From UBA6164 sp963979005 (GTDB taxonomy: Bacteria > Patescibacteriota > Gracilibacteria > BD1-5 > UBA6164): 64,000 nucleotides of DNA. The stretch covers positions 3,591 to 67,590 of the forward strand of contig CAXBVF010000001.1 of the NCBI GenBank assembly GCA_963979005.1, in the 5' to 3' direction. The translations under genes were made by a program, and so were the position numbers. Every line of letters starts with the position of its first letter. The first letter of the stretch is position 1. Below the pieces are notes generated by a model, which searched no databases, was not told the origin of the DNA, and worked only from the letters and a program-made list of their open reading frames with translations. Below are positions 34,619 to 46,674 of this stretch, piece by piece.

Positions 34619-35809
34619 TTATTTTATAACATCTCCTGGATTTGTATAACAATCATTTTCTAATATTCTTCATGGCATAGATGAAGTATTGATTCATGTT
34701 TTACAATTATCTCATATTATTATTCATAATTTTTGTAATCATGTATCTACTAATTCTCATTTAATAGGAACTCTTATATTTGCTTTATCATGTCTAAGAT
34801 TTGCAGTTAAAAATCATCAACCTAGGTTTATATTAGATCATAGTATAGAGTCTCAAACATAGCTTAAATGAGCTATATTTGTATTATCTCAAATGCTTGT
34901 ATTCTTTATTTCTACTGCATTTCATATCCTACATGATTCTCAGATAGTAGTTCCATTTCTCAGGTATGTATTTGGTCATATATTAGAGTCTTTTCCTATA
35001 TAACAGTTTCATTCTATGTAAGTACCAGATTTAAGGATAGCTCACTCTTCTAAAATGATATTTCATTTAATAGTTACTCATTCTTCAACTGTTCATTTTA
35101 TATTAGATTTTGACAAGTTGTCCAAAAATTGTGCATTTGCTGTTAAAATGTCCCAAGGATATCATATATCAATAAACTCTCATTCTATCTCAAAAGCTTT
35201 GAAAGGGAACTGCTTAACAAACTCATTAATAGCGTCTGTTATTTCATATTCTCATCTTTTAGATATTTTAATATTTTTGACTATTTCAAATATTTTAGAA
35301 TCAAATTTATAAATTCATAAGTTGGATAGGTTTCATATTTGTTCTATTTCTTTTGAATTTGGTTTTTCAACTATATTTAAAATATTATCATCATTATCTA
35401 TTTTATATATTCAGTATTTTTCGGGATTTGATACCTTTTGTACTAATACTCAGTATCAATTAAAATTAACTAACTTTTCTATATCTTTATAATCAAATAT
35501 ACTATCTCAGTTCATAATAATTACATCCATATCCGATTCTATTCATTTTATAGCAGCTCATGTACCTTTTTCACTCGATTGTTCTTTATATGTTACTTTT
35601 ACTCATTTATAAGTATTTCAAACTGCTTTTTTAATTAAATCTTGTTTATATTTAACTATTATTATTATTTCAGCCACGTGCTTATAAATAGATTCTAAAT
35701 TATACTCTAATATAGTTTTTCAAAATATTTTAATAAGTGGCTTTGGAACGGTATTTGTTATGGGTTTTAAACGAGTTCATTCTCCTGCGGCTAATATAAT
35801 TGCTTTCAT
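34619..35809 (-). CDS. Sugar-1-phosphate nucleotidyltransferase with LbH acyltransferase-like domain
   Basis: 396 residues. N-terminal nucleotidyltransferase fold (MKAIILAAGERTRLKPITNTVPKPLIKI), NGDSIFD near 105, EKP near 160. The C-terminal part is a left-handed beta-helix (hexapeptide motifs such as IKGNIILEEGAILKSGTYI, IGKDSNIGPN, IGDNTNI). The layout matches GlmU-like or archaeal bifunctional enzymes making UDP-GlcNAc-type precursors for the envelope. Substrate cannot be read from sequence. Divergent from gyrA, with its own promoter. Confidence 0.85.
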
Positions 35810-35838
35810 ATTTTTTGTATGTAATTAATATTTTTATT

Positions 35839-35866
35839 ATTATAAACTAGCTTGAGTAAAAAGCAA
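35839..35866 (-). promoter_or_regulatory. Promoter of the nucleotidyltransferase
   Basis: Minus strand: TTGCTT (35866-35861), 16-bp spacer, TATAAT (35844-35839). Confidence 0.6.
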
Positions 35867-35920
35867 AATTATATTAATTATTTTTTCACTATTTTTTAAC
35901 ATAAAAAATACTATTTTTAC

Positions 35921-35948
35921 TTGATTACTAAGACATTATCAGTATATT
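35921..35948 (+). promoter_or_regulatory. Promoter of gyrA
   Basis: TTGATT (35921-35926), 16-bp spacer, TATATT (35943-35948), 38 nt before the ATG. Confidence 0.55.
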
Positions 35949-35986
35949 TAATTAGTAATATTTTAAGTTATAAATAAGTTATAAAT

Positions 35987-38539
35987 ATGGCAGAAAATGA
36001 AAAATCAGAATTGGATAATGAACTAGAAGAAAACGAAAATTTAGAAGAACAAACTGAGTTGGATGTACCGACATGAATTGTATATAAATGAGATACAGAT
36101 AGAAGTATAAGAAAAGAAATGGAAACTTGTTATCTTGATTATGCGATGAGTGTAATTGTTTCAAGAGCACTTCCAGATATAAGAGATGGTTTTAAACCAG
36201 TTCATAGAAGAATAATGTATTCTATGCATGAACAAGGATTAAAAGCTAGTGCAAAATTTAGAAAATCAGCAACAGTTGTCTGACATGTATTATGATCTTA
36301 TCATCCACATGGTGATAGTTCTGTATATGAGGCTATGGTTAGAATGGCACAAGATTTTTCTCTTAGATACCCACTTGTAAATGGTCAGGGTAACTTTTGA
36401 TCTATGGATGGCGATGGAGCTGCTGCATACAGATATACGGAAGCAAAAATGACTAAATTGGCAGAGTTTATGCTTGCTGATATAGAAAAAGAAACTGTTG
36501 ATTTTAGAGATAATTTTGATACAACAAAACAAGAACCAACTGTTATGCCGACTAGAATTCCTAACTTACTTATGAACTGAGTAATGGGTATTGCAGTAGG
36601 TATGGCAACTAATATTCCTCCTCATAATTTAACAGAATTAATTGATGCAATAGAATTTTTATTAAAAGTTCCAAATCCTGAAGAAGTTACCGTTGAAGAT
36701 TTAATGGGGTATGTTAAAGGTCCTGATTTTCCAACGGGTTGAATTGTTTATGATAAAGAAGCAATGTTAACTGCTTATTCTACAGGTAGAGGTTCAGTAA
36801 AAATGAGATGAATAGCTACTATAGAAGAGGGCAGAAAATGAAGAAATATAATCAATATATCAGAGATTCCATATGGTCTTAATAAATCTAGTTTAGTAGA
36901 AAAAATAGCTGATTTAGTTAGAGATAAAAAAATTGTTTGAATATCTGATTTAAGAGATGAATCAAATAAAGATTCAGTTAGAATTATAGTTGAACTTAAA
37001 AAAGATGCTTTTCCTAAAAAAGTATTAAATCTTTTATATAAACTTACTCAACTTCAAACAAGTTTTGGTTATAATATGATAGGTCTATGAGAAAGGGGAA
37101 GACAACCTAGATTATATAACTTAAAAGACTTCTTAGATGCATTTATAGTTCATAGAAAAGAAGTTGTAGAGAGAAGAACAATATATGAATTAAAAATTGC
37201 AGAAGCAAGAGCTCATATTTTAGAAGGTCTTAAAAAAGCACTTGATCATATTGATGAAATCATAAAAACTATTAAAGCAGCTGATACAAAAGATAATGCT
37301 AGAACAGCTTTAATAAAACAATTTGCTTTTACTCATATTCAAGCAGAAGCTATTTTAGAAATGAAGCTAAATAAATTAGCTGGTTTAGAAAGAAAAAAGC
37401 TTGAAGATGAATTAAATGAAAAATTACTTATAATATCTGATTTAAAAGATATTTTAGCAAAACCAGAAAGAATAGTTTCTATTATAATTGAAGAATTAGA
37501 TGAAATTAAAGATAAATTTGGTGATGAAAGAAGAACTCAAGTAAATGCAGGTAAAATTTGAGAATTTAATGCAAAAGATACAATTCCAAATGAGGAAGTC
37601 TTCGTTGTATTAACTAAAAATTCTTATATAAAAAGATTAAAAGCAGATAGTTTTAGAACTCAAAGAAGAGGTGGTAAATGAGTAGCAACATGATCAAAAG
37701 CAGATGATGAGATTAAATTACTTATTTCTACACAAAATCATTCTGATTTGTTATATTTTACTACTCAAGGTAGAGTATTTACACTTCCAGCTTATGAAAT
37801 ACCAGAACAAAATAGAACTGCTAAATGACAACCAGTAATTAATTTTATAGGTCTACAAAAAAATGAAGAAGTAGCAGCTATTATGGATGTATCAAAAGAA
37901 CATGGTAAATATTTATTCTTTGTTACAAAAAATGGTCAAGTTAAAAAACTTGAAATGGATCAAGTTCAAAATATTAGAGCAAACTGATTAAAGGTACTTT
38001 GAGTAAAAGATGATGATTCACTTTCTTGGGTAAAGACAACTACTTGAGATGATAGTATTTTTATTGCTACTAAAGAAGGTAAGGCTATTCAATTTTCAGA
38101 AGATGATGTTAGACCAATGGGTAGAGCAGCATCATGAGTAAGATGAATTAGATTAAAACCAGATGATAGAGTGGTTGAAGTTACTATTGTTTGAGAAAAT
38201 GATATGTTTGTTTTTATTGTTACAGAAAATGGTATGTGAAAACTTACCTTAATTGATGAATATAGAAATCAAAAAAGATGAGGATCTTGAGTAAAAGCAA
38301 TGGCTGTTACTGCAAAGACTGGTAAATTAATATCTGCTAATATGTTATCTGAAGAAGATAGAAAAATAGCAGAAATTATATTAATATCAAAATGATGACA
38401 AACTATTAGAATGACACTTAAATGAATTAGAAAAACTTCTAGAGTTACACAATGAGTAATTTTAACTAAGTTAAAACAGGCTTGAGATAAAGTTGTTAGG
38501 GCTTCAATCGTTAGAGATGGTGAAGATGCTGATGCATAA
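35987..38539 (+). CDS. gyrA: DNA gyrase subunit A
   Basis: 850 residues. Breaks and rejoins DNA during negative supercoiling with GyrB. YAMSVIVSRALPDIRDGFKPVHRRIMYSM near residue 46 (winged helix), catalytic Tyr in AAAYRYTE (Tyr150), and six beta-pinwheel repeats at the C-terminus. QRRGGKG at about 559-565 is the GyrA box, which separates GyrA from ParC. Acidic N-terminal extension (about 30 residues). gyrB is not in the window. Confidence 0.96.
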
Positions 38540-38540
38540 T

Positions 38541-38570
38541 AAAAAAAGAGCTTTTAGCTCTTTTTTTATT
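38541..38570. terminator. Bidirectional terminator after gyrA
   Basis: 11-bp stem AAAAAAAGAGC with complement, loop TTTTA, T tract; also serves the convergent gene at 38569. Confidence 0.85.
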
Positions 38571-39312
38571 ATTTTAACCATTGATCTATTTCTTTTCAGT
38601 CAATTTTTATATCAAGCTTTAATTCTAATTTTTCAATTATATTTATTATTATATTAGTAATTCTTCAAGATCAGAAATTTTTTTTCAACCCTCTTAATAA
38701 AGATATAAAACTATTATTTGTTTCATCTTTTATTATTCAAAATGAATAAAAAATATATGTAAGTTTATTTATTTTCTTTCATTTAGCATTAAACGCATTT
38801 ATTGAAAAAGAATTTCATTTACTCTTTTCTAAAATAGCATCTACTTCATCCTTAGTTTCTTTAACTCTTTTTCTATTTAGTTTGGATAATCATCAAGTTC
38901 CTTTTAATTCAGATTTATTTTTATCTTTTTGATTTTTTCAAGGTGTTTCTTCGTGTTTTCATCTTGGTTTCCATTTAAAAGTTTTTCTAAACATATTGCT
39001 TAAAGTTGTATTTGGAAAATCAAGTTCTAGTTCATTTTTGATTATTTTTTCGATTCATCTAAAATCTATTTGTCTTTCATAGTATAGATAGTATAGGTAT
39101 TCAACTGGGTCTGCTCAGTTTTCATATCTGTTACTTAAAGCTGTTTTTAGATTTGCTAACCTGAGTTTAGGTTTGTTGTATCTTCAATTGAATTGCTTAT
39201 TTTCATTAGTATGTTCATTCAAAAAATCATCCATATTTTTTATAAATCCATTAGTGTTTGGAAAATTTGGACAAAAAATCTCTTTGTTTATTTTTGTTAT
39301 ATAGTTTTTCAT
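38569..39312 (-). CDS. Unknown protein, last gene of a four-gene operon
   Basis: 247 residues, no family recognised. The N-terminal half is helical and aromatic-rich (DPVEYLYYLYYERQIDFRGIEKIIKNELELDFPNT joined), and the middle is very basic (about residues 120-165, Lys/Arg/Gly-rich), suggesting nucleic acid or membrane contact. No signal peptide. ATG lies 2 nt after the stop of the 516-residue gene, so translation is probably coupled. Confidence 0.75.
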
Positions 39313-39314
39313 TT

Positions 39315-40865
39315 TTATTTACTTAATTCTCTAAATTTATTTGTTTGAAAATAAGCTCAACCTATTATTCATTTAGTTCTAAGGTAAGCTGTAAATTTAT
39401 CTTCTCATTCTATATTAAAGGTTCTAGAATCACTTAATCATGAACTGATTCATGAAAATTCTCTTAATTTTTGTTCTACTGAATTTAGATTAGTTAAATT
39501 ACTTTTTTCTTGTTCTCAAGGATTTTCTATATTTGAAATAAATGTTAATAATCTATTTCAAAACTTTCTTAATTCTTCATCTTTTATTGAATCACCATCG
39601 TTAGGATTTATATTTATATCTCAAATAGCTAGTAAAAGATTTTCTCTATGTTCCCACACTCATTCCAGATTTAATTTTTTGAAAAATTCATAAAAATTGA
39701 TTAAATTTTCAGTTGCTTCTGGATTTCAAAGAGTAAGATTTTTTTCTTTTTCGGAAATAACTAATCATTCAATTTTTTCTCAGTTTTTTCATAATATATT
39801 ATATTTTCATTCTCAAACTGGGGAGTAGCTATCTTCAGTAGGAGCATAATAATTATTAGAAGTATCACTAATTTTGTCTTGTTCTATATCATTATTTTCA
39901 TCCTCATGTTCATCTAATTCTTCTTCATTGTTTTCTGTTTCAGAATTACTTTTTTCCATTTCTTCATATCAGTATCACTTGTAGTCTTTAACACTTTCAA
40001 CTATATTAAAATTGTACTTCTTTTGTAGGTCTGTAAACCTTTTAATAGCTGGATCTATAGTTGATAATAAGTTTAGTGCATAGTATTCATCAGAATCTTT
40101 TATTAACGAGTCTTTTGTTGAATCTTTTAGTTTATTAAGTAGTTTTGTATATTCAGAATAATTAGAAAATATATCTGTTAATTGATCATAATCCCTTACT
40201 CATATATTTTTTAGTACATTAAAGTAATTTTTGTTATTTTTAAAAACTTGAACTACTCATTTAAATTGAGTTCTACTAGCTAGTAACTCTTTGGCTTGCA
40301 CTTTATTATAGTCTAATATTATATTAATTCATTCTTTATCTGTTGTTCTTACTGCTTCTGTTTTAGCTATAATCTCTTCAATTTGCCCTAAATTTAAATT
40401 TTCTCAATCTTTATCTAAGATTTGATCATGTAATAATAAAACTAGTGAATGAACATCAAAATCATCATTTATTTCAAATTTTTCTGCAAAAAAACTATAA
40501 GCATCTTCTCAGTTTTCTGTTGTAAATCAATCTAAAGAGCTTTTTAAAATATCTAGATTTATATTAGAATCTATATTTTTTACTTTTTCACCATCATGGG
40601 GATTAATGCTTGTTTTCTCTTGAGAGCTATTTTTTAAATTATCTAATGTTTCTAATAATTGTTTTAATCAATTTATAATATCTCAGCTTTCAGCTAATTT
40701 TTCTTGAATTTCTTTTTCAGCTGGGGATTGATTTAATTCATCTGTATCTAGTGAAAATAAACTATCATCTCAGTTTTCATAACGTCAAATAAGCTCTTTG
40801 ATACTGTCTGTATCAAAAGTTTGTAACTCTTCTTGGCTTATATTATCTGTTATATTTTCTGGCAT
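39315..40865 (-). CDS. Unknown protein sharing a C-terminal domain with its neighbour
   Basis: 516 residues, acidic, largely helical, no signal peptide. The last roughly 150 residues (from EGLVISEKEK) closely match the C-terminus of the 684-residue protein at 41194-43248: shared GNPEATENLINFYEFF, LREFSG/LRKFSG, IEGED and FGIIGGAYF or GIIGGAYF blocks. A very acidic linker (E/D/N-rich) lies near residues 315-340. Function unknown. Third gene of the operon, starting 2 nt after the 106-residue gene ends. Confidence 0.8.
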
Positions 40866-40867
40866 TT

Positions 40868-41188
40868 TTAAAAATTTAGTAGTGTATTTAATTCTTTTTC
40901 CTGTTCTAGTTTTTCATTAGATTCTTCTTGTTTAACTTTTATCATTTTTTCTTTTATCTTTATATTTTTTAACTCTTCTATTAATCATAAGTGCTCTTTA
41001 TATTTTTTATCTAGTAAGTCATAAATTAATTTATAATTTCATGTTTTTAGAAAATTTAATAATTGTTCTAGCTCGTTTAAAGTAAGCAATTTTATACTTT
41101 GCTTTATAGGTAGTTGTATAGATTTATTCTCGATATAAATTAATATATTTAGAACTTCATCCTCTATTATTTTTCTAGTAGTGTTCAT
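40868..41188 (-). CDS. Small unknown helical protein
   Basis: 106 residues, Lys/Glu/Leu-rich, with a probable coiled coil in the second half (about 60-100: KEHLGLIEELKNIKIKEK and following). Only two TGA-Gly codons. It lies between the two domain-sharing proteins, with 5 nt and 2 nt gaps, so it is likely part of the same complex or pathway by inference. Confidence 0.72.
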
Positions 41189-41193
41189 ATATA

Positions 41194-43248
41194 TTATTTA
41201 ATATTTTCTCTTAGCTTATGTATATTGAAATATGCTCATCATATAATTCAAAATTGCCTAAGCGAGTACTTAAAAGGATCTTCTCATTCTATTCATTTTG
41301 TAGTATTATCACTCATAGATGATAGAGCTCATGAAAATTTTCTTAGCTCATTCTTCATTCAGTCTATATTAGATTTTTGTGAATACTCAGCATTGTTTTT
41401 TTGTTTTTTATTGTTCAAATTATTTACAATAGAGATAATAGAGTTTCAAAATTTTAGTAATTCTGCTTTTGATACAGAGTCTTTATCATTAAAATTTATA
41501 TTCCTATTTCATATACTTATAGCTATTTCTTCTCTATATTCCCAAACTGATTCTAGATTTAATTCTCTGAAAAATTCATAAAAATTGATTAAGTTTTCAG
41601 TTGCTTCAGGATTTCATTCTATAATTTTCTTTTCTTTTTCTGATATAATTAGTCATTCAATAATTTCTCAACTTTCTGTTTGTAAAGAATATGATCACTT
41701 AGAAATTTCAACTGGTTTATAATTTATTTCTGAAGTCGAATTCGATACAGATGGAATATCAATATTTTCGTCGTTAAAATACTTAGATAATTTAGGGGAT
41801 TTATTTACTATTTCTTGAATAGCTGCTTCTCTTCATTTTTCTTCTACTAAAATAGAATATTCATTAACTTCTTTTGATGTTAAATTATTTGATACATATT
41901 GAATTCTTTCAGCTAATTGTATTTCTTGATTTATTTGTGCAAATGCTTGTTTAGAATAATCTGTAGGATTATCGTTCATTTGTTTTAGAACTTGTTTTTT
42001 TTCTTCTAAATTTGCTCATGTAATGGCTGAAGCTAAGTTTTGAAATTCATTATCACTTAGTTTTTTATTTTTGTTGTCTAAATATTGAGATATATTATCA
42101 CTTTCTATAAATCTTTGTAATTCTTTATCAGTAAATGCTCTTAAATCAAATGAACATGGTTCTTCTCAAGGTGTATTTAAAATTTTTATTCATTCTTTAA
42201 GTATAAATAATGAAAATTTTTCTATTTCTATTTTTAATTCTTCTGGAATTTGTCATTCTATTCTAGATTTAATAATATTTGTAGTAGTTTCTATAGCTTT
42301 TTCTTCTCAAATTTTATTAATTAATTCAACTTGAGCTATAGTTAATATTTTTTCAAATTTTTTTCTATCTTTTAATTTTGGTAAATTAGGACAAGATTTT
42401 GAATATTTTTCTGTAAAATTTTGTAATTTATTTATTGATACATTTCATATACTTGTAGGTAATTTATCTTCTGAAATATTTATAACTAATAAAGGATTTT
42501 CTATTATATCAGAAAAATTTATAACTTTTTCAATTATTTTTTCAAATCAAGCATCTTTAAGCATATTTTTAGCAATGGTATCTTTTGTTTTTTTCCATAA
42601 ATATTTTAAATCTTTTGTTTTTTCTGATCAAAATTTTTCTATTAAAATATTTTTAGTAATTCATCAGTTTTCATTTAAATACATGATATAGTTAGCTATC
42701 TCACGAGAGTTTATGTCTTTTAATTTGAGACTTGGTTCTTGAAGTTTTGATTCAAAATCACTTATTTTAGTTATGTAGTTTCAAATTTCTTTGTTGAATC
42801 ATTTTACATATCAGTTTCAGAATCATAAATCTGGACCTCATAGTATTTCATCTATTAATTCATCCTGAGAAGTATTTAAATCTGTAGTGTCTATTCATAC
42901 TGAATCTAACAAATCACTGGTAATTCATACTGTTTCTGGTATAAATGCTAGTTTATCAAATACTGAATGTTCTTTTGAATCTCCACTAAGTTTATTTAAT
43001 TGAGTTAATTCTAGTTTTATTAGATTTAGCTCGTTTTGAGTTATTGAGTTGTCATTTTTAAAACTATCGATTGCAGTTTGTCTTATTTCTTCATATTCTT
43101 TTTTAATTTCATCCGTATCTTTTCATTTTTCTTCTGCTAAATTGATTATATTATCTGCATCTTTAAGCACCTGAATGGTCTCTTTTCTTATTTCTTCAGA
43201 TGTTGAATCAGATTCAGTTATTTGTTTTTGTATTTGTTCACTAGACAT
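41194..43248 (-). CDS. Unknown protein heading a four-gene operon
   Basis: 684 residues, soluble, mostly helical, Lys/Glu/Asn-rich, no signal peptide. N-terminal region with KETIQVLKDADNIINLAEEKG; middle region with SGDSKEHSVFDKLAFIPETVGITSDLL; C-terminal 150 residues are shared with the 516-residue protein two genes downstream (GNPEATENLINFYEFF near 540, GIIGGAYF near 670). No catalytic motif seen. The duplicated domain suggests the operon grew by gene duplication. Confidence 0.8.
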
Positions 43249-43322
43249 AGTGTTTATTTTTATAGTATATTTGTATTATTTTATCATAAAAATTCATATT
43301 TTTCAAAAAACTAATATGTAAC

Positions 43323-43350
43323 TTGAAAAAAAATAGTTTTTTATTATGAT
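43323..43350 (+). promoter_or_regulatory. Promoter of alaS
   Basis: TTGAAA (43323-43328), 16-bp spacer, TATGAT (43345-43350), 34 nt before the ATG. Confidence 0.55.
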
Positions 43351-43384
43351 AGAGCCGATATTATAACTAATATAGAGAGTAAAT

Positions 43385-45205
43385 ATGAATATTAAAAGTA
43401 GCGAAATAAGACAGAAATATCTTGATTTTTTTAAGTCTAAAAATCATGCTATAATTCCATCTGCATCGGTTGTACCAGAAAATGATCCAACTGTGCTTTT
43501 TAATACTGCTGGGATGCAACCATTAGTACCTTATTTAATGGGAGAAAAACATCCTTCAGGTAAAAGGTTAGTAGATTCACAAAAATGTATTAGGACTGGT
43601 GATATAGAAGAGGTGGGTGATAATTCTCATCTTACATTTTTCGAGATGTTAGGGAACTGGTCTCTTTGAGATTATTTTAAAAAAGAATCAATTGCTTATT
43701 CTTGGGAATTTTTAACTTCTAAAGATTGCTTAGCTCTTGACCCTAAAAAAATAGCTGTTACAGTTTTTGAAGGTGACAAAGATGCTCCAAGAGATGAAGA
43801 ATCGGCTGATATTTGGTCTAATGTGTGAATGCCTAAAGATAGAATTTCGTATCTTCCTGCTTCAGAAAATTGGTGGGCTGCTGGTCCAACTGGACCATGC
43901 TGACCTGATTCAGAAATATTTTATTGGGTCGGTGAGTGAGAATTTCCGCCTAAGTGATCAAATGTAGAAAATGATGAAGATAATTGGATGGAAATCTGGA
44001 ATAATGTATTCATGGAATACAATAGATTGGAAGATGGTAGTTTAGAAAAATTACCAAATCAAAATGTAGATACCGGTATGGGACTTGAAAGAATTACTAC
44101 TGTATTGAACTGAGAAGTTTCTGTTTATCATACTGATATTTTTGAAGCAATAATAAATAAGGTAGTTGAGCTTTTGTGAGTAGAAAAGGGTATTGATAAG
44201 AGAAATTCAATTAGAGTAATTGCTGATCATTCTAGAACCGCAGCAGTTATGATTAGTGATTGAGTTTTACCTTCAAATGTAGATCAAGGTTATGTTCTTA
44301 GAAGACTTATTAGAATCGCTATTAGAAAAGCTTATAGCTTGGATTTTAAATGAGAATTTTTATATAAAGTAGCTGATGTTGTTATTGAAAAACTATGAGA
44401 AGCTTATCCTCATATGATAGAAAAGAAAAATGAAATAATATCTGAAATATTAAAAGAAGAAAAACAATTTTGAGAGACTTTAGAAAAGTGAATGAAAGAA
44501 TTCAATAAACTTTTGGAGGGTTTTAAAATAGCAAAAGAAAGATCATGAGTTGAAATAACAAATATTTCATGAGACAAAGCTTTTAAGCTCTATGATACTT
44601 ATGGATTTCCCCTTGAAATGACTATGGAATTAGCGCACGAAAATGGGTTAACAGTTTGAGTTGAATGATTTGAGGTGGCACATAAAAAACATCAAGAATT
44701 ATCTAGAGCATGAGCTGAACAAAAATTTAAATGAGGATTAGCTGATGATAGTGAAGCAACAACAGCATTGCATAGTGCTACACATTTAATGTTAGCATGA
44801 TTAAACGATGTATTAGGATGAGGAATCTCTCAAAAATGATCTAATATTACTCCTGAAAGATTGAGATTTGATTTTAATTTTGATAGAAAAGTTGAAAGAG
44901 ATGAGCTTGATAAAGTGGAAGAATATGTAAATGAAGCAATTAAAAAATGATGTATAGTTGATTTGTCTAATATGGATAAGCAAGAGGCTAAAGAATCATG
45001 AGTAGAATGAAGCTTTTGGGAAAAATATCCTGATGTAGTAAAGGTATACAGTTTTCAATCAGCTGATGGAAAGGTGTATTCTAAAGAATTATGCTGAGGT
45101 CCTCATGTAGAAAATACAAATACAATGTGAAAGTTTAAGATAAAAAAAGAACAAGCAAGTAGTAGGTGAGTTAGAAGAATAAAAGCGGTTTTAATTAATG
45201 ATTAA
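43385..45205 (+). CDS. alaS: Alanyl-tRNA synthetase lacking the C-Ala domain
   Basis: 606 residues against about 875 in E. coli. Catalytic core complete (FNTAGMQPLVPYLMGEKHPSGKR, GDNSHLTFFEMLGNWSLGDYFKKE, GPTGPCGPDSEIFY, NVDTGMGLERI), then the tRNA-recognition region and the editing domain with HSATH (463-467) and CGGPH (570-574) zinc motifs. The protein ends soon after, so the C-terminal C-Ala/DHHA1 domain is absent. The TAA is followed within 13 nt by another gene, so this is not a truncating frameshift. Short AlaRS forms occur in reduced genomes. Confidence 0.94.
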
Positions 45206-45217
45206 TATATATTATTT

Positions 45218-45547
45218 ATGTTAAAAAAATCAAATAAATTGAAAGTGTATTTAACTTGTCCTAATGATTTTGTAGAGCAAGTTAAAAAAGCTATTTGAGA
45301 CGCTTGAGGGGCTAAAATGTGAAATTATTCTTATTGTTTTTTTGTATCTGATTGAAAATGATATTTTACACCTGAAAAGTGAGCCCATCCTAATATTTGA
45401 GAGCTTTGAAAAGCTGAAATAGTAGATGAAAAAATGATAGAATTTATGTGTGAAAGTGATGTGATAGAACAGGTAGTTAAAGAAATAAAAAGAGTTCATC
45501 CATATGAGGAAATAGGTATTGATATCCAAGAATTACTTGAGATATAA
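45218..45547 (+). CDS. NIF3-insert/YqfO-like small protein
   Basis: 109 residues. Pattern VYLTCPNDFVEQVKKAIGDAGG...GYFTPEKGAHPNIGELGKAE ... VVKEIKRVHPYEEIGIDI matches the CutA-like domain that is inserted in or stands beside NIF3/YqfO proteins. HPYEE near the end is the hallmark. Exact function unknown. Starts 12 nt after alaS and is followed by yvcK, so co-transcription is likely. Confidence 0.8.
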
Positions 45548-45577
45548 TTTAATTTGAAAAATCTATATTTAATAAAA

Positions 45578-46564
45578 ATGAATACAAAAGAGAAAATAAA
45601 TATTACAACAATAGGTTGATGAAAAGGGAGTTATTGAATATTATCCTCTATAAGAGATAATGATGATTATAATATTTCCGCTATTATTTCTATGTCTGAT
45701 AGTGGATGATCTACTGGAGTATTAAGAGATGAATTTTGAGTTTTACCGCCATGAGATGTACGTAGATGAGTTATGGCATTATCAAAAGAACATGAAATAG
45801 TTAAGCAGCTTTTTGATTATAGATATGACAAAGAATGCTCAGTATGAGGTCATAATTTATGAAATTTACTTATAACTGCAATGGCAGATATAACAGGTAG
45901 TTTTGATAAATGATTAAAACAGATTTCAAAAATGTTTAGAGTAAAGGGGAGAGTTATTCCGGTGACTTTAGAATTATCACATTTAAATGTTGAACTAGAG
46001 GATAAGACCATAGTTGAAAGTGAAACAAATATAGATTTAAAGTTAGATGAGAATTCATCTCCAATAAAAAAAGCCTATTTAACACCAGAAGTAAATGCAA
46101 ATAATAAGGCTGTAAAAGCACTTGATAAATCTGACGTTATAATTATTTCTTTTTGAGATATTTATACTTCTATAGTTCCAAATTTACTTGTAAAAGGTAT
46201 AAAGGAAGCTATTAAGGCTAATAAAAAAGCTAAAGTTGTATATTTCTGTAATCTTATGACAAAGCCGTGAGAAACTACTAATTTTGAGGCTATAGACTTT
46301 GTAAATGTAATTGAAAAATATTTGTGAGAGGGGATTATTGATTTTGTAATAGTAAATAACTGATATATCTCTGAAAGAGTAGCTGAAAAATATAAATCTT
46401 TAGAAAAAAAGAGTCCAGTTAAGGTAAAAAACCACGAACTTTTTAAGAATAAATCTTATAAGGTTATGGAAGCTGATTTACTTCATGAACATGATTGTGT
46501 TAGACATAGTTATGATAAGATTTCAAAAGTAATAGATAAACTTATAAGAAAAACTGTCAGATAA
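45578..46564 (+). CDS. yvcK: YvcK/CofD-family protein
   Basis: 328 residues. TTIGGGKGSYGILSSI at the N-terminus, MSDSGGSTGVLRDEFGVLPPGDVRRGVMAL near residue 36-65 and GGHNLGNLL near 90 are diagnostic for the CofD/YvcK fold. YvcK binds UDP-sugars and links carbon metabolism to cell-wall synthesis in Firmicutes; CofD itself makes coenzyme F420, which has no partner genes here, so YvcK is preferred. Confidence 0.88.
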
Positions 46565-46593
46565 AAAGCTATAATATAAAATTATGGCTTTTT
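46563..46593 (+). terminator. Terminator after yvcK
   Basis: Stem AAAAAGC-ATAAT with its complement and single mismatch, loop ATAAA, T tract. Confidence 0.8.
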
Positions 46594-46610
46594 ATATTAA
46601 TTAGTAAATA

Positions 46611-46638
46611 TTGACAAACTATAATTTATATATATTGT
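46611..46638 (+). promoter_or_regulatory. Promoter of the cassette at 46.6 kb
   Basis: TTGACA (46611-46616), 16-bp spacer, TATTGT (46633-46638). Confidence 0.5.
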
Positions 46639-46674
46639 TAATATATCTTACTTAACAAAAGGTAATGATTTAAA

